Made by a program: the position numbers and the translations under genes | The notes under the pieces: generated by a model | Told to the model about the DNA's origin: nothing | The model's input: only the letters and a program-made list of their open reading frames with translations | The model's database searches: none | Part shown: positions 17,148 through 26,079 of the stretch, one piece after another | Layout: every line of letters begins with the position of its first letter | How positions within the stretch are numbered: position 1 is the first letter of the stretch | NCBI RefSeq assembly: GCF_000730565.1 | Contig: NZ_BBIQ01000007.1 | Coordinates: 1 to 64,000 of the forward strand | Direction: 5' to 3' | Length of the DNA: 64,000 nt | Origin: Pseudomonas fulva NBRC 16637 = DSM 17717 | GTDB taxonomy: Bacteria > Pseudomonadota > Gammaproteobacteria > Pseudomonadales > Pseudomonadaceae

Positions 17148-18214
17148 AGCGAGACCCCATCATAAGGAATACTAAAAATGCCGCAGCGCGCGGGTCCGAC
17201 CTGGCTGCCAGGGCGTTTGAGCCAGCCCAGCCAGCCCAACGCCACTCCCCCTTTACGCCCCAGTCGGGCTACCGGCACGGCGTCGGGCTTGAGCTGGGGA
17301 GTCAGCTCGAAGTCGAGGCTGGGACCCAGGTAAAAACGCACCAGCTCCACCAGCTTGTGGTAGTCCTGGGTGCCGGGCAGAAAACGCTCGTAGTCGGCAA
17401 GATCCAGCGGGCCGATTACGATCCGTACGCACGACTGGTAGTCCCACACGCGATTGCCGATCACGCTGCTCAGCCCCAGCTGGGCGTTCTGCCGTCCCAG
17501 ACGCGTGCACTGCTCAGGTTTGAGCTTGAGCCAGCGCCCGGCAAATGGGCGCAGGGTGAACGGCAGGGCGAAGTAGAAGCTGAGCATCGCTTGCAGGTTC
17601 TGCGGGTTGCGCGGGCGCTGGGTGAACAAACCGGCGAAGTAGCTGAACAGTTCATGGCGCAGGCTCGAATCGCTGCTTGCAAACTTGCGCTGACGGGCCT
17701 GCTCGCCAAATCCCACCATGCTCAGCAGGTAGCGCTCGAAGTCCGAACTGCCTTTGCGTTCGTGCTCGATGTGGAATTTGTATTTCTGCCAGGCTTGGTA
17801 AAACTGCGCGACCATGCGATGGGAGAACAGGTCCATGAATGCGTGCGCGGCATCGTCGCGGTGCTGGATGTGGCGGTTGATCAGCAGCTCGGTGTACGGC
17901 CGTGGCAGCACCCCGGACGGGCCGACCAGGCCCATGAAGGTGACCTGGACCTCCGACAGCGGTTGATCGTTTGCGTTTGTGCGTTCGGCGCGCTCGAACT
18001 TCAGGTCGCTGACTTCGCTGACCGGGAAGGCCAGCGACAGCTGCGAACGGAAGCGCAGCGGGTCGTCATGCGGCCGGGTTTCCGGGTCGATACGTCCCGC
18101 TCTGCTGTAGTGCAGGCGCAGCAGCCGCACCAGTTGGAAAAATTCGAACCGGTAGGGCTGGGCACGCGCCTGGTCGATCAGACCAGTGGCTGATCGCCGG
18201 TTCTGGGTGGCCAT
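17144..18214 (-). CDS. tssG: TssG baseplate wedge protein
   Basis: 356 residues from MATQNRRSATGLIDQARAQP (ATG at 18214). A longer in-frame stretch to 18280 lies inside tssF and is less likely. Landmarks of TssG (ImpH) are 'YRFEFFQLVRLL' and 'MGLVGPSGVLPRPYTELL'. TssG pairs with TssF and TssE to form the wedge of the T6SS baseplate. The gene overlaps tssF by 37 bases and clpV by 4. Confidence 0.93.
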   Translation of the reverse strand: MATQNRRSATGLIDQARAQPYRFEFFQLVRLLRLHYSRAGRIDPETRPHDDPLRFRSQLSLAFPVSEVSDLKFERAERTNANDQPLSEVQVTFMGLVGPSGVLPRPYTELLINRHIQHRDDAAHAFMDLFSHRMVAQFYQAWQKYKFHIEHERKGSSDFERYLLSMVGFGEQARQRKFASSDSSLRHELFSYFAGLFTQRPRNPQNLQAMLSFYFALPFTLRPFAGRWLKLKPEQCTRLGRQNAQLGLSSVIGNRVWDYQSCVRIVIGPLDLADYERFLPGTQDYHKLVELVRFYLGPSLDFELTPQLKPDAVPVARLGRKGGVALGWLGWLKRPGSQVGPARCGIFSIPYDGVSL

Positions 18215-20010
18215 TGTACGATTCTCTTTTCCCGCTGGCGGGTGCGTAGGGTCAGTTGGGTGAAGCTGTTGACGGTGCAATATTGGCCAAAGAAGTGGTC
18301 CAGGATCTTGCCAAACAGGAACACCCCGCTGCCGATGTACTGGCTTTCGTCGAGTTCCAGGGTGATGCCCACGCCACGCACGAAGTTTGGGCGGGGGTGG
18401 CCTATGCGGGCGACGACCGGTTCGCTCTTGATCGACAGGATCCCGCCGATCTGCTTACGTACGGCCAGGCCGCGGCGGTAGTTATAAAGGCTGAGCATTT
18501 CCTGCAGCACTTCCTTGCCCTGCGCCACCAGCGACATATGGTTCAGCGACAGGTGCGAGATCAGCCGCCAGATCAGGCCGTCACCCAGTGGCACGCGCGC
18601 GGTGGCGGTGGGCTTGCGCAACAGGCGGATGGTGTCGACCACGCTGTCCTGGTCCAGGCTCAGGTCACTCTGGCTGCCGCCATAGCTGAGCAGTTGCGGC
18701 AGATCGCGGTTGCTGCAGGTTAGGGCGAGGCTGAGGGTATCGCTGCTGCTGTCGATCAGGTCCAGTTCCCGGTCCACCACACGTATCACCATGTCCGTGC
18801 CGCTCTGGCTGCCACGCCGTGACGGCTGGCGACGGCCGATCCAGTAGCAGGCATCCGAGCCGAGGTCGCCGCGGGGTTCGAAGAACGGGTTGCAGTCGCT
18901 GACCTTGTCCCGCCCGCCGAGCTTGCGCACGCGCTGCACACGGTCGATTGACACCACTTCGGCGTTTCCCTGCAGTCGCACATCCGGTGTGACGGGGTAT
19001 TCATGCTGGGTGTGGCTCAGCTTTATAGGTTCGGCCTGCTGCTTGAACAGGTTGATGATCGGTGTGCAGCCAAGTTTGAAGTTGTGTCGCCCCAGATTCT
19101 GCGCCAGCCGAGAGAGGCGCTCGCCGAGCTCGAAGTGAGAGAAGTAGAAGTTCAGCGCGATGGTCTGCGCGTCACGACCAGCCAGGGCACGCTTGAGCCC
19201 GCCAATGTCGAAGAACATGAACTTGTCGGGGAATGTGAAGTAGTCGTGCAGCAGGCGGTAACCGGCGAACGAGCGCGCCGAGTAGTCCACCAGGCCGTCA
19301 TCCTGCTCGAAACCGACGGCCTGCAAGGCATCGGCTGGCAGACCGATTTCCCGGCGCTGGCCGTTTTCGATGAAGCTGACGGTGGCCTTGGCCAGGTTGT
19401 TGAATAGCAGCTCGTACAGCTGCAGCATCAGTGTGCTTTCACCGTCGAGGAAGAAACGGAGCGAATGAATGTCGAGCTGGCCGAAATGCAGGTCGGTGGT
19501 GGCTACCAAGCCGATCTTCAGGTGCGCTACGAGGTCACTGCTGTGGCCGTTGAACACAGAACGTTCAAGCTCGCTGAATGAGGCCTCCTGCACGGTCACG
19601 GGCCAGAGTTGCACGGGGTAGCATGTGCGGAACCTGCAGGCAACGCCATCGACACTGCGTGAAGCGACTTCGGTATGACGGGCGATGTCGTAGCGCGCCA
19701 CCAATTGCGAACGGTTGCCGGCGGAAAATTCGGCAATTGACAGCGCCGGGGTCGGGCGCAGGTAATGCGGGTACAGCACCTCAAGGAAGGCTTCGACAAT
19801 TTCGGGAAACTCGTCATCGAGCTTCTTGTGGATGCGCGCGGAAAGGAACGAAAACGCTTCGATCAGGCGTTCGGTATGAGGGTCTTCACAGTTGTCTCCC
19901 TCGATCAGCAGGCGCGAGGCGATTTTCGGGTACTCGCGGGCAAACTCCTGGCCGAGAAAGCGCAGGTGCGAGAGTTCCTTTTCATAGTAGGGCAGCAGAT
20001 CGTCGAGCAT
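18178..20010 (-). CDS. tssF: TssF baseplate wedge protein
   Basis: A 610-residue TssF (ImpG) starting MLDDLLPYYEKELSHLRFLG, the conserved family opening, with 'FPEIVEAFLEVLYPHYLRP' about 85 residues in. Two TssF per TssG make the wedge that surrounds the VgrG hub. The ATG shares one base with the tssE stop (TGATG). Confidence 0.95.
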   Translation of the reverse strand: MLDDLLPYYEKELSHLRFLGQEFAREYPKIASRLLIEGDNCEDPHTERLIEAFSFLSARIHKKLDDEFPEIVEAFLEVLYPHYLRPTPALSIAEFSAGNRSQLVARYDIARHTEVASRSVDGVACRFRTCYPVQLWPVTVQEASFSELERSVFNGHSSDLVAHLKIGLVATTDLHFGQLDIHSLRFFLDGESTLMLQLYELLFNNLAKATVSFIENGQRREIGLPADALQAVGFEQDDGLVDYSARSFAGYRLLHDYFTFPDKFMFFDIGGLKRALAGRDAQTIALNFYFSHFELGERLSRLAQNLGRHNFKLGCTPIINLFKQQAEPIKLSHTQHEYPVTPDVRLQGNAEVVSIDRVQRVRKLGGRDKVSDCNPFFEPRGDLGSDACYWIGRRQPSRRGSQSGTDMVIRVVDRELDLIDSSSDTLSLALTCSNRDLPQLLSYGGSQSDLSLDQDSVVDTIRLLRKPTATARVPLGDGLIWRLISHLSLNHMSLVAQGKEVLQEMLSLYNYRRGLAVRKQIGGILSIKSEPVVARIGHPRPNFVRGVGITLELDESQYIGSGVFLFGKILDHFFGQYCTVNSFTQLTLRTRQREKRIVQWPPRTGDQPLV

Positions 20011-20492
20011 CAGTTGAGGTTCTGCACTTTGTATTCTTGGGTATTGATCTGCAGTACGGCGTCGAACGAGACCTGGCGGGTGGCATCCTGCAGGTGCAAC
20101 ACGGCATCGACCCGGAAGGTCAGCATGCGGTGGCCCACTTGTTGGGTCATGAGTTGTACGCGTACGGCACGAAAGCGCTTGTCCCCGACGGTGATGGCAC
20201 GTTCAAGCTGGGCCTGAATCAGGCGCCGGTCCTCGGGGTTGAGCACGCCCTTGCTGGTGAAGTCGGGCATGCCATATTCCAGAATGGTGCCAGCCAGTTG
20301 TCCATGGCCGCCGAGACGTTCGGCGACCATGCACTGACGCGTGTTGACTAGCACTTCCAGGTCGCGGATCAGGCTGGCCTTGTATTCGGCCAGGGAGCAC
20401 AACCGCCTGGAAACCGCCTCGCTTGCTTGATGAGGAGTGTCATCAAGCAAGCGATCCAACAGTGTTGGCACTAATTGATAGTTACGGCTCAT
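20010..20492 (-). CDS. tssE: TssE (gp25-like) baseplate protein
   Basis: 160 residues with the gp25-like fold: an N-terminal 'LLDRLLDD' helix and the central 'VLNYG.PDF'-type motif, here 'ILEYGMPDFTSKG'. TssE joins the baseplate wedge to the first sheath ring. It starts 33 bases after the tssC stop and is coupled to tssF. Confidence 0.93.
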   Translation of the reverse strand: MSRNYQLVPTLLDRLLDDTPHQASEAVSRRLCSLAEYKASLIRDLEVLVNTRQCMVAERLGGHGQLAGTILEYGMPDFTSKGVLNPEDRRLIQAQLERAITVGDKRFRAVRVQLMTQQVGHRMLTFRVDAVLHLQDATRQVSFDAVLQINTQEYKVQNLN

Positions 20493-20524
20493 GGGTGAAT
20501 TACGCCTTCCTGGCTCGTATTCGA

Positions 20525-22027
20525 TCAGCTGCGGGTAGACTGCGGCAGTTCGGCCACCAGTCGCAGCGAGGCGGTCAATTCGTCGAGCTGGTAATGCGGG
20601 CGCAGGAACGCCACGGCTTTGTAGGCACCTGGCTTGCCCGGCACCTCGACCACTTCGACGCTGGCTTCGCGCAGCGGGAATTTGGCCTTGGCTTCCTGGC
20701 TAGCGGTGTCGTCTAGCAGCACGTAGTCGGCCAGCCATTCGTTGAGGAACGACTCGACATCCTTGCGCGAGGCAAAGCTGCCGATCTTGTCGCGCATGAT
20801 CGCCTTCATATAGTGAGCGATGCGCGAGGTAGCGAAGATGTACTGCAGCTGCGCCGAGAGCCGTGCGTTGGCATTGGCGATATCAGTGTTGTACTGCTTC
20901 TGCTTCTGGGTCGACTGGGTGCCGAAGAACGCGGCGTAGTCGGTCCCCTTGCAGTGCACCAGGGGGATGAAGCCCAGGTCCGACAATTCTTTCTCGCGAC
21001 GGTCCGTGATGGCGATTTCAGTCGGGCATTTGAGCGCGATTTCACCGTCGTCGGTCTTGAAGGTGTGGGTTGGCAGGCCTTCGACCAGGCCGCCGCCTTC
21101 CACGCCCCGGATCGCCACGCACCAGCCGTAGCGGGAGAAGGCATCGGTCACGCGAGTGCCTAGGGCGTAGGCGGCGTTCATCCACAGGTATTTGTTGTGG
21201 TCGCGGCCATCGACGCTTTCGACGAAGTTGAACTCATCCACGGGCACTGTATCTGGGCCGTAGGGCAGGCGACCGAGCACGTGCGGTAGGGTGAGGCCGA
21301 CGTAACGTGAGTCCTCAGATGCACGGAACGACTTCCACTTGGCGTATTCGACGGTGTCGAAGATCTTCGCCAGGTCGCGCGGGCCGGACATGTCGGTGAA
21401 CGAGTCCCAGCCGAACAGCTCCGGCGATGCTGCAGAAATGAACGGAGCGTGGGCGGCTGCGGCGACGTGGGAGATTTCTTCGAGCAGATACATGTCTTCG
21501 GGGCTGCGAGTAAACTCGTAGTCACCTACCAGCATACCGAAGGGTGCACCACCGAAGGTGCCGTACTCTTCTTCGTAGATTTTCTTGAACAACGCGCTCT
21601 GGTCGAATTCGGAAGCAGCCTTGAGGTCGCGTACCAGATCTTTCTTCGAGGCGTTGAGCAACTGGATCTTCAGCGTGGTGCTGGTCTCTGTCTGGTCAAC
21701 CTGGTATTTCAGGCCGCGCCAGGAGGCCTCGAGCTGCTGGAACTCGCTGGCGTGCATGATCTCGTTCATCTGCTCAGACAGCATCGCATCGATCTCAGCG
21801 ATACGTGCATCGAGCACGGCGATCAGGTCCTTGCTGGGGGTCAGTTCGCCCTCAAGTACCTGACCGACCAGTTCGCCGATCAGGTCGCGGGTGCGGCTGC
21901 GCTCGGTTTCCGAACGGGCCACGCGGCTTTCGGAAATGATGCTGTCGAGCAGGGATGCTTTGGGCGCGAAGTTCTCGACTTCGACCAGATCGGATTCCTG
22001 TTGGGACAACGCTTGCTTGTCGGTCAT
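20525..22027 (-). CDS. tssC: TssC large sheath protein
   Basis: A 500-residue TssC (VipB/ImpD). Conserved stretches such as 'FQQLEASWRGLKYQV', 'GMLVGDYEF' and 'GWCVAIRGVEGGGLVEGLPTH' are present, and the C-terminal 'LREASVEVVEVPGKPG' handshake strand is intact. With TssB it builds the contractile sheath. AGGAG stands 9 bases before the ATG, and 14 bases separate it from tssB. Confidence 0.97.
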   Translation of the reverse strand: MTDKQALSQQESDLVEVENFAPKASLLDSIISESRVARSETERSRTRDLIGELVGQVLEGELTPSKDLIAVLDARIAEIDAMLSEQMNEIMHASEFQQLEASWRGLKYQVDQTETSTTLKIQLLNASKKDLVRDLKAASEFDQSALFKKIYEEEYGTFGGAPFGMLVGDYEFTRSPEDMYLLEEISHVAAAAHAPFISAASPELFGWDSFTDMSGPRDLAKIFDTVEYAKWKSFRASEDSRYVGLTLPHVLGRLPYGPDTVPVDEFNFVESVDGRDHNKYLWMNAAYALGTRVTDAFSRYGWCVAIRGVEGGGLVEGLPTHTFKTDDGEIALKCPTEIAITDRREKELSDLGFIPLVHCKGTDYAAFFGTQSTQKQKQYNTDIANANARLSAQLQYIFATSRIAHYMKAIMRDKIGSFASRKDVESFLNEWLADYVLLDDTASQEAKAKFPLREASVEVVEVPGKPGAYKAVAFLRPHYQLDELTASLRLVAELPQSTRS

Positions 22028-22041
22028 CGTCTGGCTCCTGC

Positions 22042-22575
22042 TTACTCGTTGCCTTTGTCGACAGATACGGCGGCTTCGCGCCCGAATTCCTTGCCGAGGG
22101 TTTTCAGCTTCTCAGTGTTCTGCAGTACGTCCATGAGCAGCTCTTCGAGCTTGTCGTTGCCGCCCATCTTGTTGCGCAGGTCGGCCAGCTTGTTACGCAC
22201 TTCCAACAGCTTGCGCAGTGGCTCGACCTGCTTGACCACGTTCTGTGGCTCGAAGTCTTCGAGGGTGTTGAAGTTGAGTTCGACGCCCAGTTGCGTGCCG
22301 TTCTTGGCCAATGTGTTGTCGACGCGGTAGGTCAGGCGTGGCTTGATGCCCTTGAGCACACCGTTGAAGTTATCGCGGTCGATGAAAACGAACTTGCGGT
22401 CCTTGAGCTTAGGCAGCGGCTCCAGCGGGTTGCCGGAGAAGTCGCCCAACACACCGACGACGAAGGGCAGCTCCTTTTTTTCGAGCGCATCGCCGATGTC
22501 CACGTCGTAGGTGATATGGACCCGAGGTGCGCGGACGCGGTCGAGTTTGTGCTGGGTGCTTTCCTTCTTCGCCAT
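22042..22575 (-). CDS. tssB: TssB small sheath protein
   Basis: 177 residues from MAKKESTQHKLDRVRAPRVH (ATG at 22575, GGAG 6 bases upstream). It carries the TssB signature 'VHITYDVDIGDA' and 'LPFVVGVLGDFSG', and the acidic/basic C-terminal strand that interlocks with TssC. It is the second gene of the locus. Confidence 0.97.
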   Translation of the reverse strand: MAKKESTQHKLDRVRAPRVHITYDVDIGDALEKKELPFVVGVLGDFSGNPLEPLPKLKDRKFVFIDRDNFNGVLKGIKPRLTYRVDNTLAKNGTQLGVELNFNTLEDFEPQNVVKQVEPLRKLLEVRNKLADLRNKMGGNDKLEELLMDVLQNTEKLKTLGKEFGREAAVSVDKGNE

Positions 22576-22639
22576 CGTGTTCTCCAGTGCGAGCAATTCG
22601 CTGCGAATCATTGCGCCGCCCTTGCAGGGCGCTGGCGCG

Positions 22640-23404
22640 TTACAGTCCTTCGATCGTCAGCAGCAGGCGCTGACGGATTTCGTCGTTCATTTCCAGAATA
22701 TTGTCGCGGCCCACCAGTTCTTCGAAGCTGGTGCTTCCGGCGATCTGCGTGCTGCTACGGATGACCGAATCGTCAGGAAGTACCGAGCGCACCGGGGAGC
22801 TGATAACGCAGAACGGCAGGTCGCCAAAGCCCTTGAAGCGTTCGAAGCTCAGGCCGTAGCGTAGGCCTTCGAACAACCGGCCGAGGCCTGGCGACTTGCT
22901 CAGGCAGTAGAACAAAACCAGGTAGTGCACCACGAAGCGGTACAGCTCGGCGCTGCTGCGGTTAGGGTCTTTAATGACGTTGCGAAACTGCGTCAGGTCG
23001 AAGGCGTGAAAGCCCACCACCCAGCGCGTCGGGCTGGTGATGCGGATGACCTGGCCGCTTTGTTCGAGAACCCTGTCGTATTCCAACGGGAACAATTCGG
23101 GGGTGGTACTGATCAGGTTCAGCGGGACTTCCAGCTCGCTGACCAACTGGAACGGCGGGGCCGAGCCAATGCGCTCGTAAAGTTCGATCAACGACTGGAA
23201 ATGGCCCTGGGTTTCGCGCCCACTGCTGCGCTGGGCGCCTTGCAGGTATTCGCCAAACAGGGTTTGCGGACGGATCAGCGGTGCCACAGTGGCAAGGTAA
23301 TCCGCCGCCTGCGCCTTCAGCGCATCGGAGATCGCCCGCGTCTGGCTACGCAGCTTGATCAGTGCTTCGACATCGAATGTCTGTGTCATCGGTACATCGT
23401 CCAT
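22640..23404 (-). CDS. uncharacterised protein, first gene of the T6SS locus
   Basis: 254 residues from the ATG at 23404 (MDDVPMTQTFDVEAL). A second ATG at 23389 is an alternative. It is predicted soluble with no signal peptide. The C-terminal half contains 'FERFKGFGDLPFCVISSP' followed by a region resembling the C-terminal conserved part of TssB/TssC-associated proteins, but I cannot assign a family. Its position 64 bases before tssB, in the same direction, and its place as promoter-proximal gene argue that it belongs to the T6SS. Confidence 0.7.
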   Translation of the reverse strand: MDDVPMTQTFDVEALIKLRSQTRAISDALKAQAADYLATVAPLIRPQTLFGEYLQGAQRSSGRETQGHFQSLIELYERIGSAPPFQLVSELEVPLNLISTTPELFPLEYDRVLEQSGQVIRITSPTRWVVGFHAFDLTQFRNVIKDPNRSSAELYRFVVHYLVLFYCLSKSPGLGRLFEGLRYGLSFERFKGFGDLPFCVISSPVRSVLPDDSVIRSSTQIAGSTSFEELVGRDNILEMNDEIRQRLLLTIEGL

Positions 23405-23478
23405 GAACCTGTTTGATCGTCCTGAAACGCCAATGGCGTGGACCTGAAATCGCGCCATTAGGCTGCGGCAGAATCGAG

Positions 23479-23508
23479 TGCTGGCACATGAATATCGTGT
23501 TGCCAGCA
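23479..23508 (-). promoter_or_regulatory. inverted repeat upstream of the T6SS locus
   Basis: TGCTGGCA, 14 bases, TGCCAGCA. The arms are perfect. The position, 75-105 bases upstream of the first T6SS gene, suits an operator or activator site. The protein that binds it is unknown. Confidence 0.35.
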
Positions 23509-23923
23509 ATGCCGACTAGGGCACCTTACTGCGGAAGAAGTTCCGGCTAGGGGCGCGATTTTTCCTCTCTTTAGCCAGCTTGCGCAATAATGGCTTAACG
23601 CCATACATGCAAGCTCCCAGGTACGGGAAATGGGGCTTTGACCCCCTGAGTCAGGGGCAATAAGGGGCTAGAAGGCAGGGAAAAATTGTCGCGAAAGGTT
23701 TTTTGCAAAAAGTGAACCCTGTCTCATTTCGTGCTGGCTAGAACATTCGGGACTGCCAGTTTCCATAATGGCCAGAGAGCGGAGTGCGCTATACGATTGA
23801 GGGTTTTTTGCACTTTCGACACACGCGTCTGGATAGGCTCGTCTGTTGAGTAGATTTGTGGTCTGGCGAGGACTGCTGTGAGCGTTCACGTGAAATCTGA
23901 CGCGATGATGGGTTTACATTCAG

Positions 23924-23955
23924 TGCGTATGATAATAGTGTTTTAATCATACGCA
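23924..23955 (+). promoter_or_regulatory. 10-bp inverted repeat upstream of the MFS gene (candidate operator)
   Basis: TGCGTATGAT, 12 bases, ATCATACGCA: perfect 10-bp arms ending 65 bases before the MFS start. The size fits a dimeric repressor. The TetR gene just downstream of the transporter is the natural candidate to bind it, though that is inference. Confidence 0.55.
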
Positions 23956-24020
23956 GTGTATGTGGTCTTGCATCGGAGCATGACCACGCAAGAAATTTTC
24001 GATAAGGAGAGTCGGATATT

Positions 24021-25226
24021 TTGGGTACCTATCGTGAGCTGTTCCGGGCTAGCGGCACCAAGGGCTTTGCCCTTGCGGGCCTCTTGGCGCGACTTCCACT
24101 GCCTATGACGGGGATTGGCATCATTACCATGCTGTCCCAAATAACCGGCAGCTATGGCCTAGCGGGTGCCGTGGCAGCTACCTTTGTCCTGACATATGCA
24201 CTTATGTCGCCACAGATCTCGCGCTTGGTCGACCGCCACGGCCAGCGTCGGGTGTTGCCAGCTGCCGCTGCGTTCAGCGTACTGGGCATCCTCTGGCTGC
24301 TGGCTTGCAGCTACTGGCGACTGGCGGAGTGGACGCTGTTCGTCGGCGCCGCGCTTGCCGGCTTCATGCCGAGCATGTCCGCGATGGTGCGCGCGCGCTG
24401 GACCACAATCTACCGAGGCAAGTCGCAATTGCAGACTGCCTATTCTCTTGAAACGGTTCTCGACGAGGTCACGTTCATCGCCGGACCACCGATTTCGGTA
24501 GGTCTGAGCGTGGCGGTACTGCCGCAGGCCGGGCCATTGGCTGCCGCTGTGCTCTTGGCCATCGGCGTACTCGCCTTGGCGATACAAGTCAGCACCGAAC
24601 CGCCTGTCGAAGCACACGATGTAGCCGGGCAGGGCAGCGATTCGGTGTTCAGACTGGCTGACGTGCGTCTGCTGGCTTTGCTGATGGTCGCCATGGGCGT
24701 AATCGTGGGTACCGTCGACATCGTGAGCGTGGCCTTCGCCGAGCAGATGGGCATGCCTGCCGCAGCCAGTTTGGTGCTGTCGTGCTATGCCATCGGTTCT
24801 TGCGCCGCCGGGCTGATGTTCGGGGCACTGAAACTCGAGACACCGCTACACAAACTGCTGCTGCTAGGCGGCCTGGCTACCGCAGCGACAACGTTGCCGC
24901 TGCTGCTGGCGGGAAACATCATCGAGCTGGCTGGCGCCGTATTGGTCGCGGGCCTGTTTTTTGCCCCAACCATGATCGTGGCAATGTCGCTGGTCGAACG
25001 CATCGTGCCCGAACGTAAGCTCACCGAAGGGATGACCTGGCTGCTCGCCGGCTTGAACGTTGGTGTGGCCGGGGGCGCCGCGGCATCGGGTCAGGTGGTC
25101 GATGCGTTGGGCGCCAAGGCCGGATTCAACGTCGCCTTGGCCGCAGGGGCCGCTGTCCTTCTGGTCGCGCTATGGAGCTTCCAGCGCATGCGCGTCCGGG
25201 CTCAGCAGGCCTCATTTTCGGTTTGA
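24021..25226 (+). CDS. MFS transporter, drug/metabolite efflux type
   Basis: A 401-residue, 12-helix major facilitator protein. The start is TTG at 24021, supported by AAGGAGA 10 bases upstream; no ATG is suitably placed. The loop between helices 2 and 3 carries 'SRLVDRHGQRRVL', the MFS motif A (D-x-x-G-x-R-R). The substrate is not readable from sequence; efflux is suggested by the adjacent TetR gene. A perfect 10-bp inverted repeat precedes it. Confidence 0.85.
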   Translation: MGTYRELFRASGTKGFALAGLLARLPLPMTGIGIITMLSQITGSYGLAGAVAATFVLTYALMSPQISRLVDRHGQRRVLPAAAAFSVLGILWLLACSYWRLAEWTLFVGAALAGFMPSMSAMVRARWTTIYRGKSQLQTAYSLETVLDEVTFIAGPPISVGLSVAVLPQAGPLAAAVLLAIGVLALAIQVSTEPPVEAHDVAGQGSDSVFRLADVRLLALLMVAMGVIVGTVDIVSVAFAEQMGMPAAASLVLSCYAIGSCAAGLMFGALKLETPLHKLLLLGGLATAATTLPLLLAGNIIELAGAVLVAGLFFAPTMIVAMSLVERIVPERKLTEGMTWLLAGLNVGVAGGAAASGQVVDALGAKAGFNVALAAGAAVLLVALWSFQRMRVRAQQASFSV

Positions 25227-25382
25227 ATGTCTTCATGCTAGCAGTTTGAGGCCTGCCATCGGTCAAGTCGGCGCGCGGCTAGGCTAAAGGCTTGAATGAG
25301 CCCAGTCTGTCCAGGACAATTCGTGCTATCAGCCTGCATACGTTTACACCCGATCATGCCATTGGCGAGAAGGAATAGTTGA

Positions 25383-25964
25383 ATGGTCCGTCGCACCCGC
25401 GCCGCGATGCAAGAAACCCGCGCACTGTTATTGGCAACCGCCCGCCAGATGTTCACCGAAGTAGGGTATGCACACACCTCTATGGATGACTTGACCGCAC
25501 GGGCAGGCTTGACCAGAGGGGCGTTGTATCATCACTTCGGTGATAAGAAGGGTTTGCTTGCAGCGGTGGTAGAGCAACTCGATGCGGAGATGGACGTGCG
25601 GCTGCGTGCGATTACCGACACTGCTGAGGATGACTGGGAAGGTTTTCGCCAGCGTTGTCGAGCCTATCTGGAAATGGCGCTGGAACCTGAGATTCAGCGT
25701 ATCGTACTGCGCGACGCCAGAGCAGTATTTGGGGGTGGCTCGCCAGAGGCGCAACGACATTGCATGGAGTCTTTACGCCAGTTGATCGAACGGCTGGTGC
25801 TGCAAGGCGTATTCATCGACATCCACGCCCAGGCGCTAGCCGCTTTGATATATGGCAGTTTGGCGGAGGCGACGGTGTGGATCGCAGAGACAGAGGAGGG
25901 CGAACAGCGACTGGCGCAGGCGACTCAAGCGTTCGAGTCGCTGTTGCGAGGGGTCTTGAAATAA
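25383..25964 (+). CDS. TetR/AcrR-family transcriptional regulator
   Basis: 193 residues. The N-terminal helix-turn-helix (about 10-57) has the family pattern 'LLLATARQMFTEVGYAHTSMDDLTARAGLTRGALYHHFGDK' in segments. The C-terminal ligand domain is all-helical. AAGGA lies 8 bases before the ATG. It sits 156 bases after the MFS gene on the same strand, and probably controls that transporter. Confidence 0.88.
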   Translation: MVRRTRAAMQETRALLLATARQMFTEVGYAHTSMDDLTARAGLTRGALYHHFGDKKGLLAAVVEQLDAEMDVRLRAITDTAEDDWEGFRQRCRAYLEMALEPEIQRIVLRDARAVFGGGSPEAQRHCMESLRQLIERLVLQGVFIDIHAQALAALIYGSLAEATVWIAETEEGEQRLAQATQAFESLLRGVLK

Positions 25965-25995
25965 CGCTTAGACCCATGGCCACTCCAAAACGCGT

Positions 25996-26018
25996 CGCCT
26001 GGAGGGAACGTCCAGGCG
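25996..26018. terminator. hairpin between convergent genes
   Basis: CGCCTGGA, 7-base loop, TCCAGGCG. The stem is a perfect 8 bp and lies between the TetR gene (plus) and the minus-strand gene ending at 26080. A short T-run (GTTTTGG) follows on the minus strand only, so it is a plausible weak bidirectional terminator. Confidence 0.45.
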
Positions 26019-26079
26019 TCGCAGTATCAAGGCCGGTGGCGTTCAAGCTTATGTTCGCTGCAGCGGCAAGGCATGTTCA

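Larger units (their letters stand above)
23405..24020. other. intergenic region between T6SS locus and MFS gene
   Basis: This 616-base gap should hold the T6SS promoter (minus strand) and the MFS promoter (plus strand). It contains an 8-bp inverted repeat TGCTGGCA/TGCCAGCA at 23479-23508 (14-base spacer), 75 bases upstream of the first T6SS gene, and a 10-bp inverted repeat at 23924-23955. A minus-strand open frame at 23668-23889 has no recognisable product and I do not call it a gene. I found no convincing sigma-54 site. Confidence 0.5.

Noticed and set aside
23479..23508. Possible sigma-54 promoter (TGGCAC ... TTGC)
   Set aside because: The spacer is 12 bases instead of about 5 and the elements are better explained as arms of an inverted repeat.
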